DNA of 64,000 bases, taken from Variovorax sp. OV700. Its GTDB lineage: Bacteria; Pseudomonadota; Gammaproteobacteria; Burkholderiales; Burkholderiaceae_C. The translations under genes and the position numbers were made by a program. The stretch is taken from positions 1-64,000 of the forward strand of contig NZ_FNDR01000016.1 of assembly GCF_900099805.1 (NCBI RefSeq), written 5' to 3'. The first letter of the stretch is position 1, and every line of letters begins with the position of its first letter. Below are positions 41,895 through 51,252 of this stretch, in pieces. Under the pieces are notes generated by a model. The model had not been told where the DNA came from, searched no databases, and saw nothing but the letters and a program-made list of their open reading frames with translations.

Positions 41895-42803
41895 ATGCCA
41901 GCGCCCGACCTTTCCAGCCGCCAGTTGCGCGCGTTCACCGCCTTGGCCGAGCAGCGCAATTTCACGCGCGCGGCACAGACCTGCCATCTGTCGCAACCCG
42001 CGTTCAGCGCCCTGATCCGCACGCTGGAAGAGACGCTTGGCGCCCGCCTGTTCGACCGCGACACCCGCAGCGTGCAGCTCACGCCCGAAGGGCGGCTGTT
42101 CGAGCCTTCGGCGCGGCGCTTGCTGGACGACATGCAAGGCGCGATCGGCGACCTTGCCGACCACGCCCAGCGGCGCAAGGGCCGCGTGAGCGTGGCGGCG
42201 CTGCCCTCGCTCGCGGCCGGTTGGCTGCCGGCCATCCTCGCGGAATTCATGCACCGGTGGCCCGGCATCACGGTCGAGCTGCACGACGCGCTGTCGGACG
42301 CCTGCATTGCCCAGCTTCGCAGCCACCAGGCGGACTTCGCGCTGGCGGCCACGGGCGCCGGCGCGGCCGCGGCCAGCGACCTGCGCGGGCGCAAGCTCTG
42401 CGACGACCGCTTTCACCTTGTGTGCCGCAAAGACCATCCGCTGGCCAGCGCACGCAGGCTCACGGCAAAGCAGCTCGCGCCCTGGCCCTTCGTCCAGATG
42501 GCACGCAACAGCAGCGTGCGCCAGTCGCTCGATGCGGCCCTGCACCCGCTCAGGCTGAACGCGGTGTTCGAGGTCGAGCACCTGGCCACGGTGATGGGCC
42601 TGGTGGAGGCGGGCATCGGCATCAGCGTGGTGCCGGAGCTCACGCTTTTTCACTTCCGGCGCGACACCTTGGTGACGCGGCCGCTGCCGCTGCCCGGCCT
42701 GACGCGGTCCATCTACCTGGTGCAGCGGCGGGAAGGGAGCCTGTCGGTGGCGGCCCAGACGCTGCACGACCTGATCCTTGCGCGGCTGGGCACTCTCAGT
42801 TGA
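41895..42803 (+). CDS. LysR-family transcriptional regulator
   Basis: 302 residues from ATG 41895. HTH at about residues 5-65 (LRAFTALAEQRNFTRAAQTC, then HLSQPAFSALIRTLEETLGA and LFDRDTRSVQLTPEG). The effector domain has GRVSVAALPSLAAGWLPAIL and GLVEAGIGISVVPELTL. It is divergent from the binding-protein / GGDEF-EAL pair with 172 bases between starts, so that pair is the best candidate target. The gap includes an A/T-rich tract near 41750. Confidence 0.92.
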   Translation: MPAPDLSSRQLRAFTALAEQRNFTRAAQTCHLSQPAFSALIRTLEETLGARLFDRDTRSVQLTPEGRLFEPSARRLLDDMQGAIGDLADHAQRRKGRVSVAALPSLAAGWLPAILAEFMHRWPGITVELHDALSDACIAQLRSHQADFALAATGAGAAAASDLRGRKLCDDRFHLVCRKDHPLASARRLTAKQLAPWPFVQMARNSSVRQSLDAALHPLRLNAVFEVEHLATVMGLVEAGIGISVVPELTLFHFRRDTLVTRPLPLPGLTRSIYLVQRREGSLSVAAQTLHDLILARLGTLS

Positions 42804-42810
42804 AGTCCTG

Positions 42811-42838
42811 AAAAAGAAAACGGCCCCGAAGGGCCGTC
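42811..42838 (-). terminator. Intrinsic terminator of the HU gene
   Basis: Read on the minus strand it is ACGGCCC-TTCG-GGGCCGT followed by TTTTCTTTTT, with the hairpin at about 42820-42837 and the U-tract towards 42811. It lies 50 bases after the HU stop. A stable tetraloop and T-rich tail make it a strong Rho-independent terminator. It may also help block readthrough from the convergent LysR gene. Confidence 0.85.
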
Positions 42839-42886
42839 ATCTCCGCAGCCGCCTTGCAGCCGCCGCGAATTTGCGCGTTGCGCGAT

Positions 42887-43264
42887 TTACTTCTTGGCCT
42901 TCTTGGCGGGAGCGGCGGCCTTCTTTGCCGGCGCTGCCTTCTTGGCGGCAGGCTTGGCTGCTGCCTTGTCGGCCTTGCGCTTTGCAGCCTTGGGGTCGAT
43001 GGCGGCCTTGAACGCTGCGCCCGGCACGAACTTGGGCACCTTCTGCGCGGCGATCTTGATCTTCGCGCCGGCTTGGGGGTTGAAGCCGGTGCGCGCGGCA
43101 CGGGCCACTTGCTTGAAGGTGCCAAAGCCGATGAGCTGCACGGGGTCGCCCTTCTTCACTGCGGCAATGATGGAGCCGGTGACGGTTTCCAGGATGCGTG
43201 CGGCTTCAGCCTTGCTGACGGTGTGGGCGGTGGCGATCTTTTCGACCAGTTCGATACGGTTCAC
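42887..43264 (-). CDS. HU-family DNA-binding protein with Lys/Ala/Pro-rich tail
   Basis: 125 residues from a GTG at 43264, preceded by AAGGAAA on the minus strand. The first 90 residues are a standard HU fold: MNRIELVEKIATAHTVSKAE, VQLIGFGTFKQVARAARTG, FNPQAGAKIKIAAQKVPKFV. Residues about 90-125 are a basic histone-H1-like tail of AAKPAAKK / APAKKAA units, common in Burkholderiales HU proteins and likely to add nonspecific DNA contacts. It is monocistronic with a clear terminator. Confidence 0.95.
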   Translation of the reverse strand: MNRIELVEKIATAHTVSKAEAARILETVTGSIIAAVKKGDPVQLIGFGTFKQVARAARTGFNPQAGAKIKIAAQKVPKFVPGAAFKAAIDPKAAKRKADKAAAKPAAKKAAPAKKAAAPAKKAKK

Positions 43265-43419
43265 TTGAAAATTTCCTTTGGATTGTTCTCGTCATGTTGC
43301 CAATGACGGCGCAGCGGCTGAGGCCGTCTGCAAGCGGCGCGGAGTGTAGCGCACGCGGCGTGCCTCCAAAGATCGCAAGCGCTTTTGCGGTCCCGCAAAG
43401 ACCGCTTTCCCGGGTGTTT

Positions 43420-44334
43420 TCAGGCCGCTTCCTTGATGGCATCCGTCAGGTATCGCACGAAGGCTTTTCCCGCATCGGGCAGCGAACGGCCCGCCAGTGT
43501 CTCGACTTCGAGGTGACGCTCGTTCATCTCGCGGTCTTTCAGCGGAATGGCGACCAGCGCCTTGGACTTCAGCTGCGTTCGGATCGACAGCTCACCGTAG
43601 AACGCGATGATGCCGCGCCCCGCCGCGGCAAAACTCACCAGTGCATTCGCATGGTTGCTGGACATGGCCTGCATGTAGCGCAACCCTTGCCGGCTGCAGC
43701 TGATGTCGAGCAGTTGGCGGATGGAGCTGTCCTGCGGCGGCAGGCCTAGCGGGTAGCCCACCACTTGGCGCAGGGAGAGCTGGCGCTGCGCCGCAAGTGG
43801 GTGGTCGTTGGCCATCACCGCGAGGATCGGGCTCGGGTGGCGCAGCTCGATCTTGATGCCCGGCTCGGGCAGCGCGCTCAAAGTGATGCCGACGTCCGCG
43901 TCGCCGTCGCGAATGCGGCCTGGAATCTCGCTCGGCGAGCAGACTTCCAGATGGAAACGGATGCCCTCGTGCTTGCTGCGAAAGCGCGAGATCAGCGTGG
44001 GCAGGAAGTCGAACGCGAAGCCCTCGGTGCTGGCCACCCGCACACGCCCGCTGCGCAGGCCGCGCAAGCCCTCGATGTCGCTCGCGACCCGCTCGATGTC
44101 CTGCTGCACCCGCTTGGCATGCGCGGCCAGCAGCTCGCCGGCCGCGTTGGGCACCATGCCCCGAGCGTGCCGGTCGAACAGCAAAGTGTCGAGCTCGCGC
44201 TCCAGGCGCGCCACCTGCCGGCTCACCGCGGACGGAGCCACGTTGAGCTTGGTCGCAGCCTCTTTCACCGAGCCGGTTCGCACGACTTCCAGAAAGTACC
44301 GGACCGCAGTCTCCTGAAGGGCGTGAAGCGACAT
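43420..44334 (-). CDS. LysR-family transcriptional regulator
   Basis: 304 residues from ATG 44334 (MSLHALQETAVRYF); a longer in-frame reading exists but lacks family similarity at its N-terminus. The HTH is SVKEAATKLNVAPSAVSRQV and the following helix ARLERELDTLLFDR. The effector domain begins near 90 (GRVRVASTEGFAFDFLPTLI). It is divergent from a Bug/TctC binding-protein gene (184 bases between starts), so it probably controls the binding-protein / amidase set. Confidence 0.9.
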   Translation of the reverse strand: MSLHALQETAVRYFLEVVRTGSVKEAATKLNVAPSAVSRQVARLERELDTLLFDRHARGMVPNAAGELLAAHAKRVQQDIERVASDIEGLRGLRSGRVRVASTEGFAFDFLPTLISRFRSKHEGIRFHLEVCSPSEIPGRIRDGDADVGITLSALPEPGIKIELRHPSPILAVMANDHPLAAQRQLSLRQVVGYPLGLPPQDSSIRQLLDISCSRQGLRYMQAMSSNHANALVSFAAAGRGIIAFYGELSIRTQLKSKALVAIPLKDREMNERHLEVETLAGRSLPDAGKAFVRYLTDAIKEAA

Positions 44335-44518
44335 GGAAGCTCCTTCGCGATCGTTGCTGAAAACCGCAGCGCGTCGATTGCCGAAACAGCAATCCACAAT
44401 TCTAAACATTGCGCTTGTGGCAGCGCCTTGCGCCTCCTAGGATGAGACTGCTCCCCGCTTCGCGCTTTCGCAGTCCCGCCTTTTATTGCAGCGTCCCGCC
44501 CCCTCAGGAGAACTCTTC

Positions 44519-45502
44519 ATGAAACGCTTTCCCGCTTTTGCCCGCATGGTGCTGATGTCCTGCCTGGCACTGTCGTCCCTGGCAGCGGTCGCCGCGGAAA
44601 CCGCATTTCCCTCGCGTCCGGTCACCCTGGTGATTCCCTTTCCGCCCGGCGGCGCCACGGACGTGAACGGGCGCGTGATCGCACAGCGCCTGGGCAAGGA
44701 ACTGGGGCAGCCCGTGATCATCGAGAACCGCGCCGGCGCCGGCACGGTGATCGGGGCGAGCTACGTTTCCAAGGCCGCGCCGGACGGCTACACGCTGCTG
44801 GTCAGCTCGGGCACCACGTTCACCGTTAACCCGGCCATCCGATCGAATCTTCCCTACGATCCGGTGAAGGGCTTCGACCAGATCGGCCTGGTCGGACGCG
44901 TCGGCCTGATCCTGCTCGCGAACAGCGAGGTGCCGGTGAAGACGGTCAAGGAGTTCGTCGACTACGTGAAGGCATCGCCCGGCAAATATTCGTACGCCTC
45001 GTACGGCACCGGCACCACGTCCCAGTTCGCGGGAGAAACCATCCTCCACACCGCCGGCCTCAAGATGACGCACGTTCCCTACAAGGGCAGCGCCCCGGCC
45101 ATGACGGACCTGATGGGCGGCCAGGTTCCGTTCAGCATCGACACGGTGAGCGCCGCCATTCCCCAGCTCAAGAGCGGCAAGATCAAGGCCATTGCGGTGA
45201 CCACGGCCAAGCGCTCCACCCTGTTGCCCGACGTGCCCACCTTGGCCGAAAGCGGCTACCCCGACATCAACATGGACAGCTGGCTGGTGGTGTCTGCGCC
45301 AAAAGGCCTGCCTGCCGATGTGAAGGCCAAGCTCGAGAAGGCGCTGGCCGCAACCATCGCCGACGCCGACACCCGGGCCAAGCTGACCGCGCAGGGCCTG
45401 GAGCCGGCCTACAGCAATGGAGCGGCCGTGAGTGAACTGATCAGCAAGGAACTGCCCTTGATGCGCGCCATTGCCGCACGCGCCAACATCACCTCCGACT
45501 AG
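44519..45502 (+). CDS. Bug/TctC-family tripartite tricarboxylate-type binding protein
   Basis: 327 residues from ATG 44519 with AGGAG nearby upstream. A Sec signal peptide ends near VAAETAF. Family marks are YPSKPI-like FPSRPVTLVIPFPPGGATDV, VENRAGAG-like IIENRAGAGTVIGASYVSKA, APDGYTLL, THVPYKGSAPAMTDLMGGQV and LPDVPTLAESGYPD. Bug proteins bind carboxylates or amides in the periplasm. No TctAB permease is nearby, as is usual for orphan Bug proteins. The next gene is an amidase, so an amide or its acid product is a plausible ligand. Confidence 0.93.
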   Translation: MKRFPAFARMVLMSCLALSSLAAVAAETAFPSRPVTLVIPFPPGGATDVNGRVIAQRLGKELGQPVIIENRAGAGTVIGASYVSKAAPDGYTLLVSSGTTFTVNPAIRSNLPYDPVKGFDQIGLVGRVGLILLANSEVPVKTVKEFVDYVKASPGKYSYASYGTGTTSQFAGETILHTAGLKMTHVPYKGSAPAMTDLMGGQVPFSIDTVSAAIPQLKSGKIKAIAVTTAKRSTLLPDVPTLAESGYPDINMDSWLVVSAPKGLPADVKAKLEKALAATIADADTRAKLTAQGLEPAYSNGAAVSELISKELPLMRAIAARANITSD

Positions 45503-45504
45503 AT

Positions 45505-45598
45505 GTGGACGCCCTCCGAAGCGCCTTCGGCGCCTCCCCCCCACTGGGGGGCGCACCCGGCGGCCGGGCAAAGCCCGTTCCGCGGGGGCACTGGACTG
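45505..45598. repeat. REP-like multi-hairpin extragenic element
   Basis: Four short stems follow each other: GCGCC-TTC-GGCGC (45521-45533), CCCCCC-ACT-GGGGGG (45537-45551), CCCGGC-G-GCCGGG (45556-45568), and GGGC-AAA-GCCC (45566-45576), then CCCG-TTCC-GCGGGG. It lies between the Bug and amidase genes. I recall near-identical elements of the form CCTCCCCC-ACT-GGGGGGCGC dispersed in Variovorax and Acidovorax genomes. It may stabilise the upstream mRNA or act as a weak terminator. Confidence 0.65.
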
Positions 45599-45621
45599 GG
45601 CCTGATGAAACAACAACCGAC

Positions 45622-47148
45622 ATGAGCACTCACAACGAATTGGTCGAAAAATCCGCGGTCGAACTGCGGCGCCTCATCGGCAGCAAGGCAGTGTCGCCGG
45701 TCGATCTGCTGCAGGCCTGCATCGCGCAAATCGAGCGGGTGAACCCCTTCGTCAATGCGGTGACCGCGACCTGCTTCGACCGCGCCAGGACCGAAGCCAA
45801 GGCGGCCGAAGCGGCCGTTATGCGCGGCGATAGGCTGGGCCTGCTGCACGGTCTCCCGCTCGGCGTGAAAGACCTGGAGCCCACAGAAGGCCTGCTCACC
45901 ACCTGGGGCTCCGCGATCTTCCGCGACCACGTGCCGCAGGAAGACATCGAACTGGTGGCCCGTCTTCGCAGGGCCGGCGCCATCGTGGCGGGCAAGACCA
46001 ACGTTCCCGAAATGGGCGCCGGCGCCAACTCGCGCAACGACGTGTGGGGCGCCACCGGCAACCCGTTCAACCCGAACCTGAATGCCGGCGGCTCCTCCGG
46101 CGGCTCCGCGGCGGCGCTGGCGTGCGACATGCTGCCCGTGTGCACCGGCTCCGACACCGGCGGTTCGCTGCGGATTCCGGCCGCCAAATGCGGTGTGGTG
46201 GGCTTTCGGCCTTCGCCGGGCATCGTACCCAGCGTGCGAAAGCTTCTCGGCTGGACACCCATCTCCGTCGTCGGCCCCATGGGGCGCACCGTGGAAGACG
46301 CCTGCCTGCAGATGGCGGCCTCCGCGGGCATGCACGCCGGCGATCCGCTGAGCTATCCGCTGGACCCGCTGTCTTTCCTGAAACCGGCCGACGTCGACCT
46401 GAGCAGGCTTAGGGTGGCGTGGACCGAAGACTTCGGCGTCTGCGCCGTGGACGACGGCATCCGCGCCACGATGCGCCGCAAGATCGACACCATGCGGCAC
46501 CTCTTCAAGCGCTGCGACAAGATCGAGCTGGACCTGGGTGAAGCGCACCGCTGCTTCGATGTGTTGCGTGCCGAAGCCTTCGTGGCCGGTATGCATGCGG
46601 CCTACGAGAAAGACCCCGCCAGCCTGGGGCCCAACTCGCGCGCCAACTACGAGATGGGCGCGCAGATGAGCCTGCTCGACAGCGCCTGGGCGCAAGCCGA
46701 ACAGACCCGGCTCATCAAGCGCTTTCAAGCCACCTTTGCCGACTACGACCTGATTCTTTCGCCAACCACGCCGGTGTCGCCGTTCCCGTGGACGCAGCTC
46801 TACGCGGACACCATCAACGGCGAGAAGCAGGCCAACTACTACCGCTGGCTCGCGCTGACGTATGTCGTCACCCTGACCACGCATCCGGCGCTGGCGCTGC
46901 CCTGCGGCGTCGACCATGCGGGCATGCCCTTCGGGCTGCAGATCGTCGGCGGCTTCCGGACCGACCACCAGGTGCTGGGCGCGGCGCATGCGATGGAAGG
47001 CGCCTTTGCCACCAGCGCGGAGCTGCGTCGCCCGCGGCCCGACCTGGCGGCCTTGCGCGTGGCCGAGCCCGCGCTCACATCCATCGTCACCGCGCCGCCG
47101 GGCTTGCTGGGCAGCGCTTCGAGCGCCGCGGCCACTTCCGCCGTCTGA
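45622..47148 (+). CDS. Amidase-signature family amidase
   Basis: 508 residues from ATG 45622. The catalytic triad Lys83 (LPLGVKDLEP), cis-Ser158 (NAGGSSGGSAAAL) and nucleophile Ser182 (TGSDTGGSLRIPA) has the expected 24-residue Ser-Ser spacing. The C-terminus includes ALALPCGVDHAGMPFGLQIV. It hydrolyses an amide, perhaps an aryl or aliphatic one. It follows the Bug binding-protein gene and the REP-like element. With the LysR it forms a small catabolic-type locus. Confidence 0.93.
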   Translation: MSTHNELVEKSAVELRRLIGSKAVSPVDLLQACIAQIERVNPFVNAVTATCFDRARTEAKAAEAAVMRGDRLGLLHGLPLGVKDLEPTEGLLTTWGSAIFRDHVPQEDIELVARLRRAGAIVAGKTNVPEMGAGANSRNDVWGATGNPFNPNLNAGGSSGGSAAALACDMLPVCTGSDTGGSLRIPAAKCGVVGFRPSPGIVPSVRKLLGWTPISVVGPMGRTVEDACLQMAASAGMHAGDPLSYPLDPLSFLKPADVDLSRLRVAWTEDFGVCAVDDGIRATMRRKIDTMRHLFKRCDKIELDLGEAHRCFDVLRAEAFVAGMHAAYEKDPASLGPNSRANYEMGAQMSLLDSAWAQAEQTRLIKRFQATFADYDLILSPTTPVSPFPWTQLYADTINGEKQANYYRWLALTYVVTLTTHPALALPCGVDHAGMPFGLQIVGGFRTDHQVLGAAHAMEGAFATSAELRRPRPDLAALRVAEPALTSIVTAPPGLLGSASSAAATSAV

Positions 47149-47248
47149 GAAGACACACCGAGGCGACGGCAACAGCCGCGCGCCGCTTGACCTTGCCACC
47201 GTGTCAAGCCCGACACTGGAACTCACTTCATCGAAGGAAGGAGTCTCC

Positions 47249-49426
47249 ATGAATCATCAAGGCCATCACGCCTTGCACCGGCATGCCGCGACGAGTGGAG
47301 CGCCGGCCGAGACAGCTGGATCGCCTGGCACCATCTACACCTGCCCGATGCATCCGGAAATCCGGCAGGACCACCCCGGCAACTGCCCCAAGTGCGGCAT
47401 GACGCTGGAACCCGTGATGCCGACGCTCGAGGAGGGCGAGGACCCCGAACTGCGCGACTTCAAGCGGCGCTTCATCTGGACCCTGCCGCTCACCATCGCG
47501 GTCACCGTGCTCGCCATGGCGGGACACCGCCTGCAATGGTTCGAGATGGCGACGCAGAGCTGGATCGAACTGGTTCTGGCCGTTCCCGTGGTGCTGTGGG
47601 CCGGGTGGCCCTTCTTCGAGCGCGCGGTGCAATCCGCGGTGAACCGCAGTCCGAACATGTGGACGCTTATCGGCCTGGGCACCGCCGCCGCCTTCCTCTA
47701 CAGCGTGGCGGCCACCGCGGCGCCGCGCGTGTTTCCCGAGTCGTTCATGTCGATGGGCCGCGTGGCGGTGTACTTCGAGGCCGCCGCGGTGATCATCTCG
47801 CTCACTCTGCTCGGCCAGATTCTCGAACTCAAGGCGCGTTCGCAAACCTCGGCGGCCATCAAGTCGCTGCTGGGGCTGGCCCCAAAGACGGCACGGCGCA
47901 TCGGTGCCGACGGCGCCGAAGAAGACGTTCCCATCGCGCATGTGCATGTCGGCGACAGACTGCGCGTCAGGCCCGGCGAGAAGGTGCCGGTGGACGGCGT
48001 GGTGGTCGAGGGCGCCAGCTCCGTCGACGAATCCATGCTCACGGGCGAACCGCTGCCGGTCACCAAGCGGGTCGGCGACAAGCTCATCGGTGCGACGCTG
48101 AACGCCAGCGGGTCGCTGGTGATGCAGTCGGAGAAGGTCGGCTCGCAAACGGTGCTCGCAAGCATCGTGCAGATGGTGGTGCAGGCTCAGCGCTCCAGGG
48201 CGCCGATGCAGCGCATGGCCGACCGGGTGGCCGGCTACTTCGTCATGACCGTTATCGGCATCGCGCTCCTGACCTTCTTTGCATGGGGCTTCTTCGGGCC
48301 GGCTCCGAGCTGGACCCACGGGCTCATCAATGCCGTGGCGGTGCTCATCATCGCCTGCCCCTGTGCCCTGGGCCTGGCCACGCCGATGTCCATCATGGTC
48401 GCCACCGGCAAGGCGGCCACGCAGGGCGTTCTGTTTCGTGATGCGGCCGCCATCGAGAACTTCCGCAAGGTCGACGCGCTCATCGTCGACAAGACCGGTA
48501 CGCTGACCGAGGGCAAGCCGCGCTTCGAACGCGCGGCGGCCCTGCCCGGCTTCACCGAGGACGAAGTGCTGCGCCTCGCGGCAAGCCTGGACCAGGGAAG
48601 CGAGCATCCGCTGGCCCATGCCATCGTCCAGGCGGCGCGCGAGCGCAACCTTGCGCTGGCTGCCGCGGAGGAGTTCGAATCAGCCAGCGGCATCGGCGTG
48701 AGCGGCAGCGTCGGCGGCAGGAAGCTGGCACTGGGCAACACCGCGCTCATGGATCAGCTGGGCATCGCGGTCGGCGATCTCAAGCCGCAGGCCGAAGCCC
48801 TGCGCGCCGAAGGGGCCAGCGTGATGTTCCTCGCTGCGGATGGCCGGCTGGCGGGCCTGCTCGCCGTGTCCGATCCGGTCAAGTCCACCACCATGGAAGC
48901 ACTGCAGGCGCTGAAAGCTTCGGGCATGCGCGTGATCATGGCCACCGGCGACGGACTGACCACAGCCCGCGCTGTTGCCGCCCGGCTGGGCATCGACGAG
49001 GTGCACGGCGAAGTCAAGCCAGCCGACAAGCTGGCGTTGGTGGACAAGCTGCAGCGCGAAGGACGCATCGTCGCCATGGCCGGAGACGGCATCAACGACG
49101 CACCCGCGCTCGCCAAGGCCGACGTGGGCGTGGCAATGGGCACCGGCACCGACGTGGCCATGACCAGCGCGCAGGTCACGCTGGTCAAGGGCGACCTGCG
49201 CGGCATCGCGCAGGCACGTATCGTCTCCGAGCAGACCATTGCCAACATGAAGCAGAACCTGGGCTTCGCGTTCATCTACAACGCACTCGGCGTCCCCCTT
49301 GCCGCCGGCGTGCTGTACCCATTCACGGGATGGCTGCTGTCGCCGATGATCGCGGCCCTGGCGATGAGCCTGAGTTCGGCGTCCGTCATCACCAATGCGC
49401 TGCGGCTGAGAGCGAGCGAGGGGTGA
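47249..49426 (+). CDS. Copper-type P1B ATPase with an N-terminal CPMHP metal-binding segment
   Basis: 725 residues from ATG 47249, preceded by GGAAGGAG. The N-terminus is His-rich (NHQGHHALHRH), followed by a short YTCPMHPEI..CPKCGM segment (about 30-55), the heavy-metal-binding domain seen in many CopA/CopB-like pumps, in place of a CxxC HMA domain. The transmembrane metal site is CPC (370-372 in IIACPCALGLATPMS). DKTGTLTEG starts at Asp414, HPLAHAI is the nucleotide-domain HP motif, and GDGINDAP is the hinge. It should export Cu(I), perhaps Ag(I). No CueR-type regulator is adjacent. Confidence 0.93.
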   Translation: MNHQGHHALHRHAATSGAPAETAGSPGTIYTCPMHPEIRQDHPGNCPKCGMTLEPVMPTLEEGEDPELRDFKRRFIWTLPLTIAVTVLAMAGHRLQWFEMATQSWIELVLAVPVVLWAGWPFFERAVQSAVNRSPNMWTLIGLGTAAAFLYSVAATAAPRVFPESFMSMGRVAVYFEAAAVIISLTLLGQILELKARSQTSAAIKSLLGLAPKTARRIGADGAEEDVPIAHVHVGDRLRVRPGEKVPVDGVVVEGASSVDESMLTGEPLPVTKRVGDKLIGATLNASGSLVMQSEKVGSQTVLASIVQMVVQAQRSRAPMQRMADRVAGYFVMTVIGIALLTFFAWGFFGPAPSWTHGLINAVAVLIIACPCALGLATPMSIMVATGKAATQGVLFRDAAAIENFRKVDALIVDKTGTLTEGKPRFERAAALPGFTEDEVLRLAASLDQGSEHPLAHAIVQAARERNLALAAAEEFESASGIGVSGSVGGRKLALGNTALMDQLGIAVGDLKPQAEALRAEGASVMFLAADGRLAGLLAVSDPVKSTTMEALQALKASGMRVIMATGDGLTTARAVAARLGIDEVHGEVKPADKLALVDKLQREGRIVAMAGDGINDAPALAKADVGVAMGTGTDVAMTSAQVTLVKGDLRGIAQARIVSEQTIANMKQNLGFAFIYNALGVPLAAGVLYPFTGWLLSPMIAALAMSLSSASVITNALRLRASEG

Positions 49427-49585
49427 CCGAGAATCGCGAGCAAGCCGATCATGGCCCGATCAGAAGTAGTGCATGTAGAGTGCACGATCCATTTGTCGAA
49501 TGGGCGTTCGCCACTGCATGAAACCATGCGCTCGTAAGAATGCCTTGGTTCCGCGCCTCGGGCGAGCAGGAAATCCCTTGACCGC

Positions 49586-50905
49586 CTACCAGGCGTACAT
49601 ACCGCCCGCGCCTACGGTCGTCTTGCCGCCGCCGCTCGTGCCCACAGTGAATTTCAACTGCAGCTGTTCGGAGACACGCGCAGCCACACCGATGGCGAGG
49701 GCCGATTGGCCGTCGTAATTGCCCACGCCCATTCCCATTCCGAACTTTTGCTCGCGCTGAAGAGCGGGCATTGATGCTGTAGCAGTCGCCGAGGCGATGC
49801 CGCCGCTCGAAATCTTGCGGTTGCTGGCCATCTGGGTCTGCATCTGCTGGTTCGTCAGTGACTGCACAGCGTTGATGTTGGCTTGATTGGCGTTGATCGA
49901 CGCCTGATTGTTGTTGATCGCGGCCTGATTGGCGTTCGCCGTCGCCTGGGCGGAACTCACCTGGTAAAGCTGGCTACCATTGACCGCGTCCGTGCTCGAA
50001 CTGCTGACGGTGCCAGGCGCAACGCCAGTGATTTTCTGGTTGCTGTTGTCAATGCCGTTGGTCGTCGCGGCGCCAGATACCGCGAGTGTGCCGCCCACGG
50101 TGGCATTGCCACTTGTGGACAACGACGTCGTTGCGATGTGGCCCGTGTTCACGATTCCGTTGGTGGTACTGGCGCCGGACACGGTGAGCGTACCGCCCAC
50201 GGCCACATCGCCAGTTGCGGACAACGACGTCGTTGCGATATGGCCCGTGTTCGCGATTCCGTTGGTGGTAGTGGCCCCGCTGACGTTCAGTGTCGTCGTC
50301 GCGATATTCCCTGCATTGACGATGCCATTTGTCGAGGTGCTTCCCAGTAGCGTGTTGGTGCCGGCGATCCCATCGGTCAGCAACCCCGTAGCCAGATTGC
50401 TGCTCGCATCGAAAGAACCCGTCTGCGTCGTGTCCAGGCCCGGGCCAAACAATGTGCGGGTTCCGTTGTATTGACGGCCAGTGCCGGTTTCGAATGTGCC
50501 ACCCGCAGCGGCGTTGTCGACTGCGACGTAGCCGGAATTCACGGTCGAAGTGGCATTGGTGCGCAACAGGCTGGCGCCGACTGGCCCCAGAAAAACGCCG
50601 GAACCCGCCGCCGTCGCGTCGAAACTCGTCGGCGTTTGCGTCACGGCCGAGGCGTTCGTGCCGTCGGTCACGACGGTCTGCGCCGCCGTGGGCGTAAGCG
50701 TGAGCGCCGAGAGCCCCGTGGCAGAACTGGCGATGGCGCCGAACACCGGGCTACCGGTCGAAGGGTCCAATGTCGTACCGGTCGAACCATAGACCGCCGT
50801 TCCAGCGCCGTCGACCACGACGGCGCCTGCACCTTGGGCCCAAGCACCCGGCAGCGCGCACGTAAAGGCGATCACGGCCGCGATTTTGGTAAGCGATAAA
50901 TTCAA
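49586..50905 (-). CDS. YadA-like trimeric autotransporter adhesin
   Basis: 439 residues from a TTG at 50905 with GGGAG eight bases upstream. An ATG start is absent, and the reading can extend far upstream only with no coding sense. A signal peptide (LSLTKIAAVIAFTCALPGAWA) leads into a Thr/Ser/Gly-rich passenger. Passenger residues about 205-285 hold 34-residue repeats with TTNGIxNTGHIATTSLS. DAVNGSQLYQV (about 305) is the canonical neck motif, followed by an Asn/Gln-rich coiled stalk (NANQAAINNNQASINANQAN) and a ~70-residue C-terminal anchor ending GAGGMYAW. The short passenger suggests a small adhesin. It is divergent from a GT41 gene. Confidence 0.87.
   Translation of the reverse strand: MNLSLTKIAAVIAFTCALPGAWAQGAGAVVVDGAGTAVYGSTGTTLDPSTGSPVFGAIASSATGLSALTLTPTAAQTVVTDGTNASAVTQTPTSFDATAAGSGVFLGPVGASLLRTNATSTVNSGYVAVDNAAAGGTFETGTGRQYNGTRTLFGPGLDTTQTGSFDASSNLATGLLTDGIAGTNTLLGSTSTNGIVNAGNIATTTLNVSGATTTNGIANTGHIATTSLSATGDVAVGGTLTVSGASTTNGIVNTGHIATTSLSTSGNATVGGTLAVSGAATTNGIDNSNQKITGVAPGTVSSSSTDAVNGSQLYQVSSAQATANANQAAINNNQASINANQANINAVQSLTNQQMQTQMASNRKISSGGIASATATASMPALQREQKFGMGMGVGNYDGQSALAIGVAARVSEQLQLKFTVGTSGGGKTTVGAGGMYAW
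50052..50290. repeat. In-frame 102-bp repeats in the autotransporter gene
   Basis: The same 35-odd-base stretch starting GCCCGTGTTC occurs at 50141 and 50243, 102 bases (34 codons) apart, and a more diverged unit precedes it. The encoded unit is TTNGIxNTGHIATTSLS followed by TxGxxxVGGTLxVSGA. Such repeats build the passenger of trimeric adhesins and can vary in number by recombination. Confidence 0.75.
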
Positions 50906-51252
50906 AACTTTCTCCCTTGGGGAACCTGTATCGGAGCCCCGTTGATGTTTTTTGTAGGATATCCAAGGACCTCCGTGCGAAGGAGCCCAGAATGCGTCAC
51001 AGACTTTGATCTGAACAATTTGCGTGCAGGGACGGGCCCTCGATAAGGGCGTCATCAATGTATGCAATTGAACCGATCGAACGTTTGCGTCGGCAATATA
51101 GAGCGAGGCGTTCTGCCTCAGAGCGGGCGCGACGATATTTGACAATTGATGGGCCCGATCTGTGGAAAAGTGCACCGTCTCAGTGGCGCAAAAGGGGAGG
51201 GAGAATCGGGTGAGCGCCGCTCTAGGCGCGTGCAACCATTCAGGGAGATTCG
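50906..51252. other. Divergent promoter region between the autotransporter and GT41 genes (347 bases)
   Basis: No convincing ORF is present. A TTGACA is at 51140-51145, but no good -10 follows at the normal distance, and a TATATT-like sequence near 51096-51103 reads towards the autotransporter. Base composition is clearly lower in GC than the left part of the window. Any operator here could co-regulate the adhesin and the glycosyltransferase. Confidence 0.55.

Noticed and set aside
49427..49585. Intrinsic terminator between the convergent ATPase and autotransporter genes
   Set aside because: GTGCA...TGCAC forms only a short hairpin and is not followed by a T-run in either direction.
50052..50290. 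CRISPR-like array
   Set aside because: The repeats are in frame inside a gene, 102 bases long, and encode an adhesin passenger.
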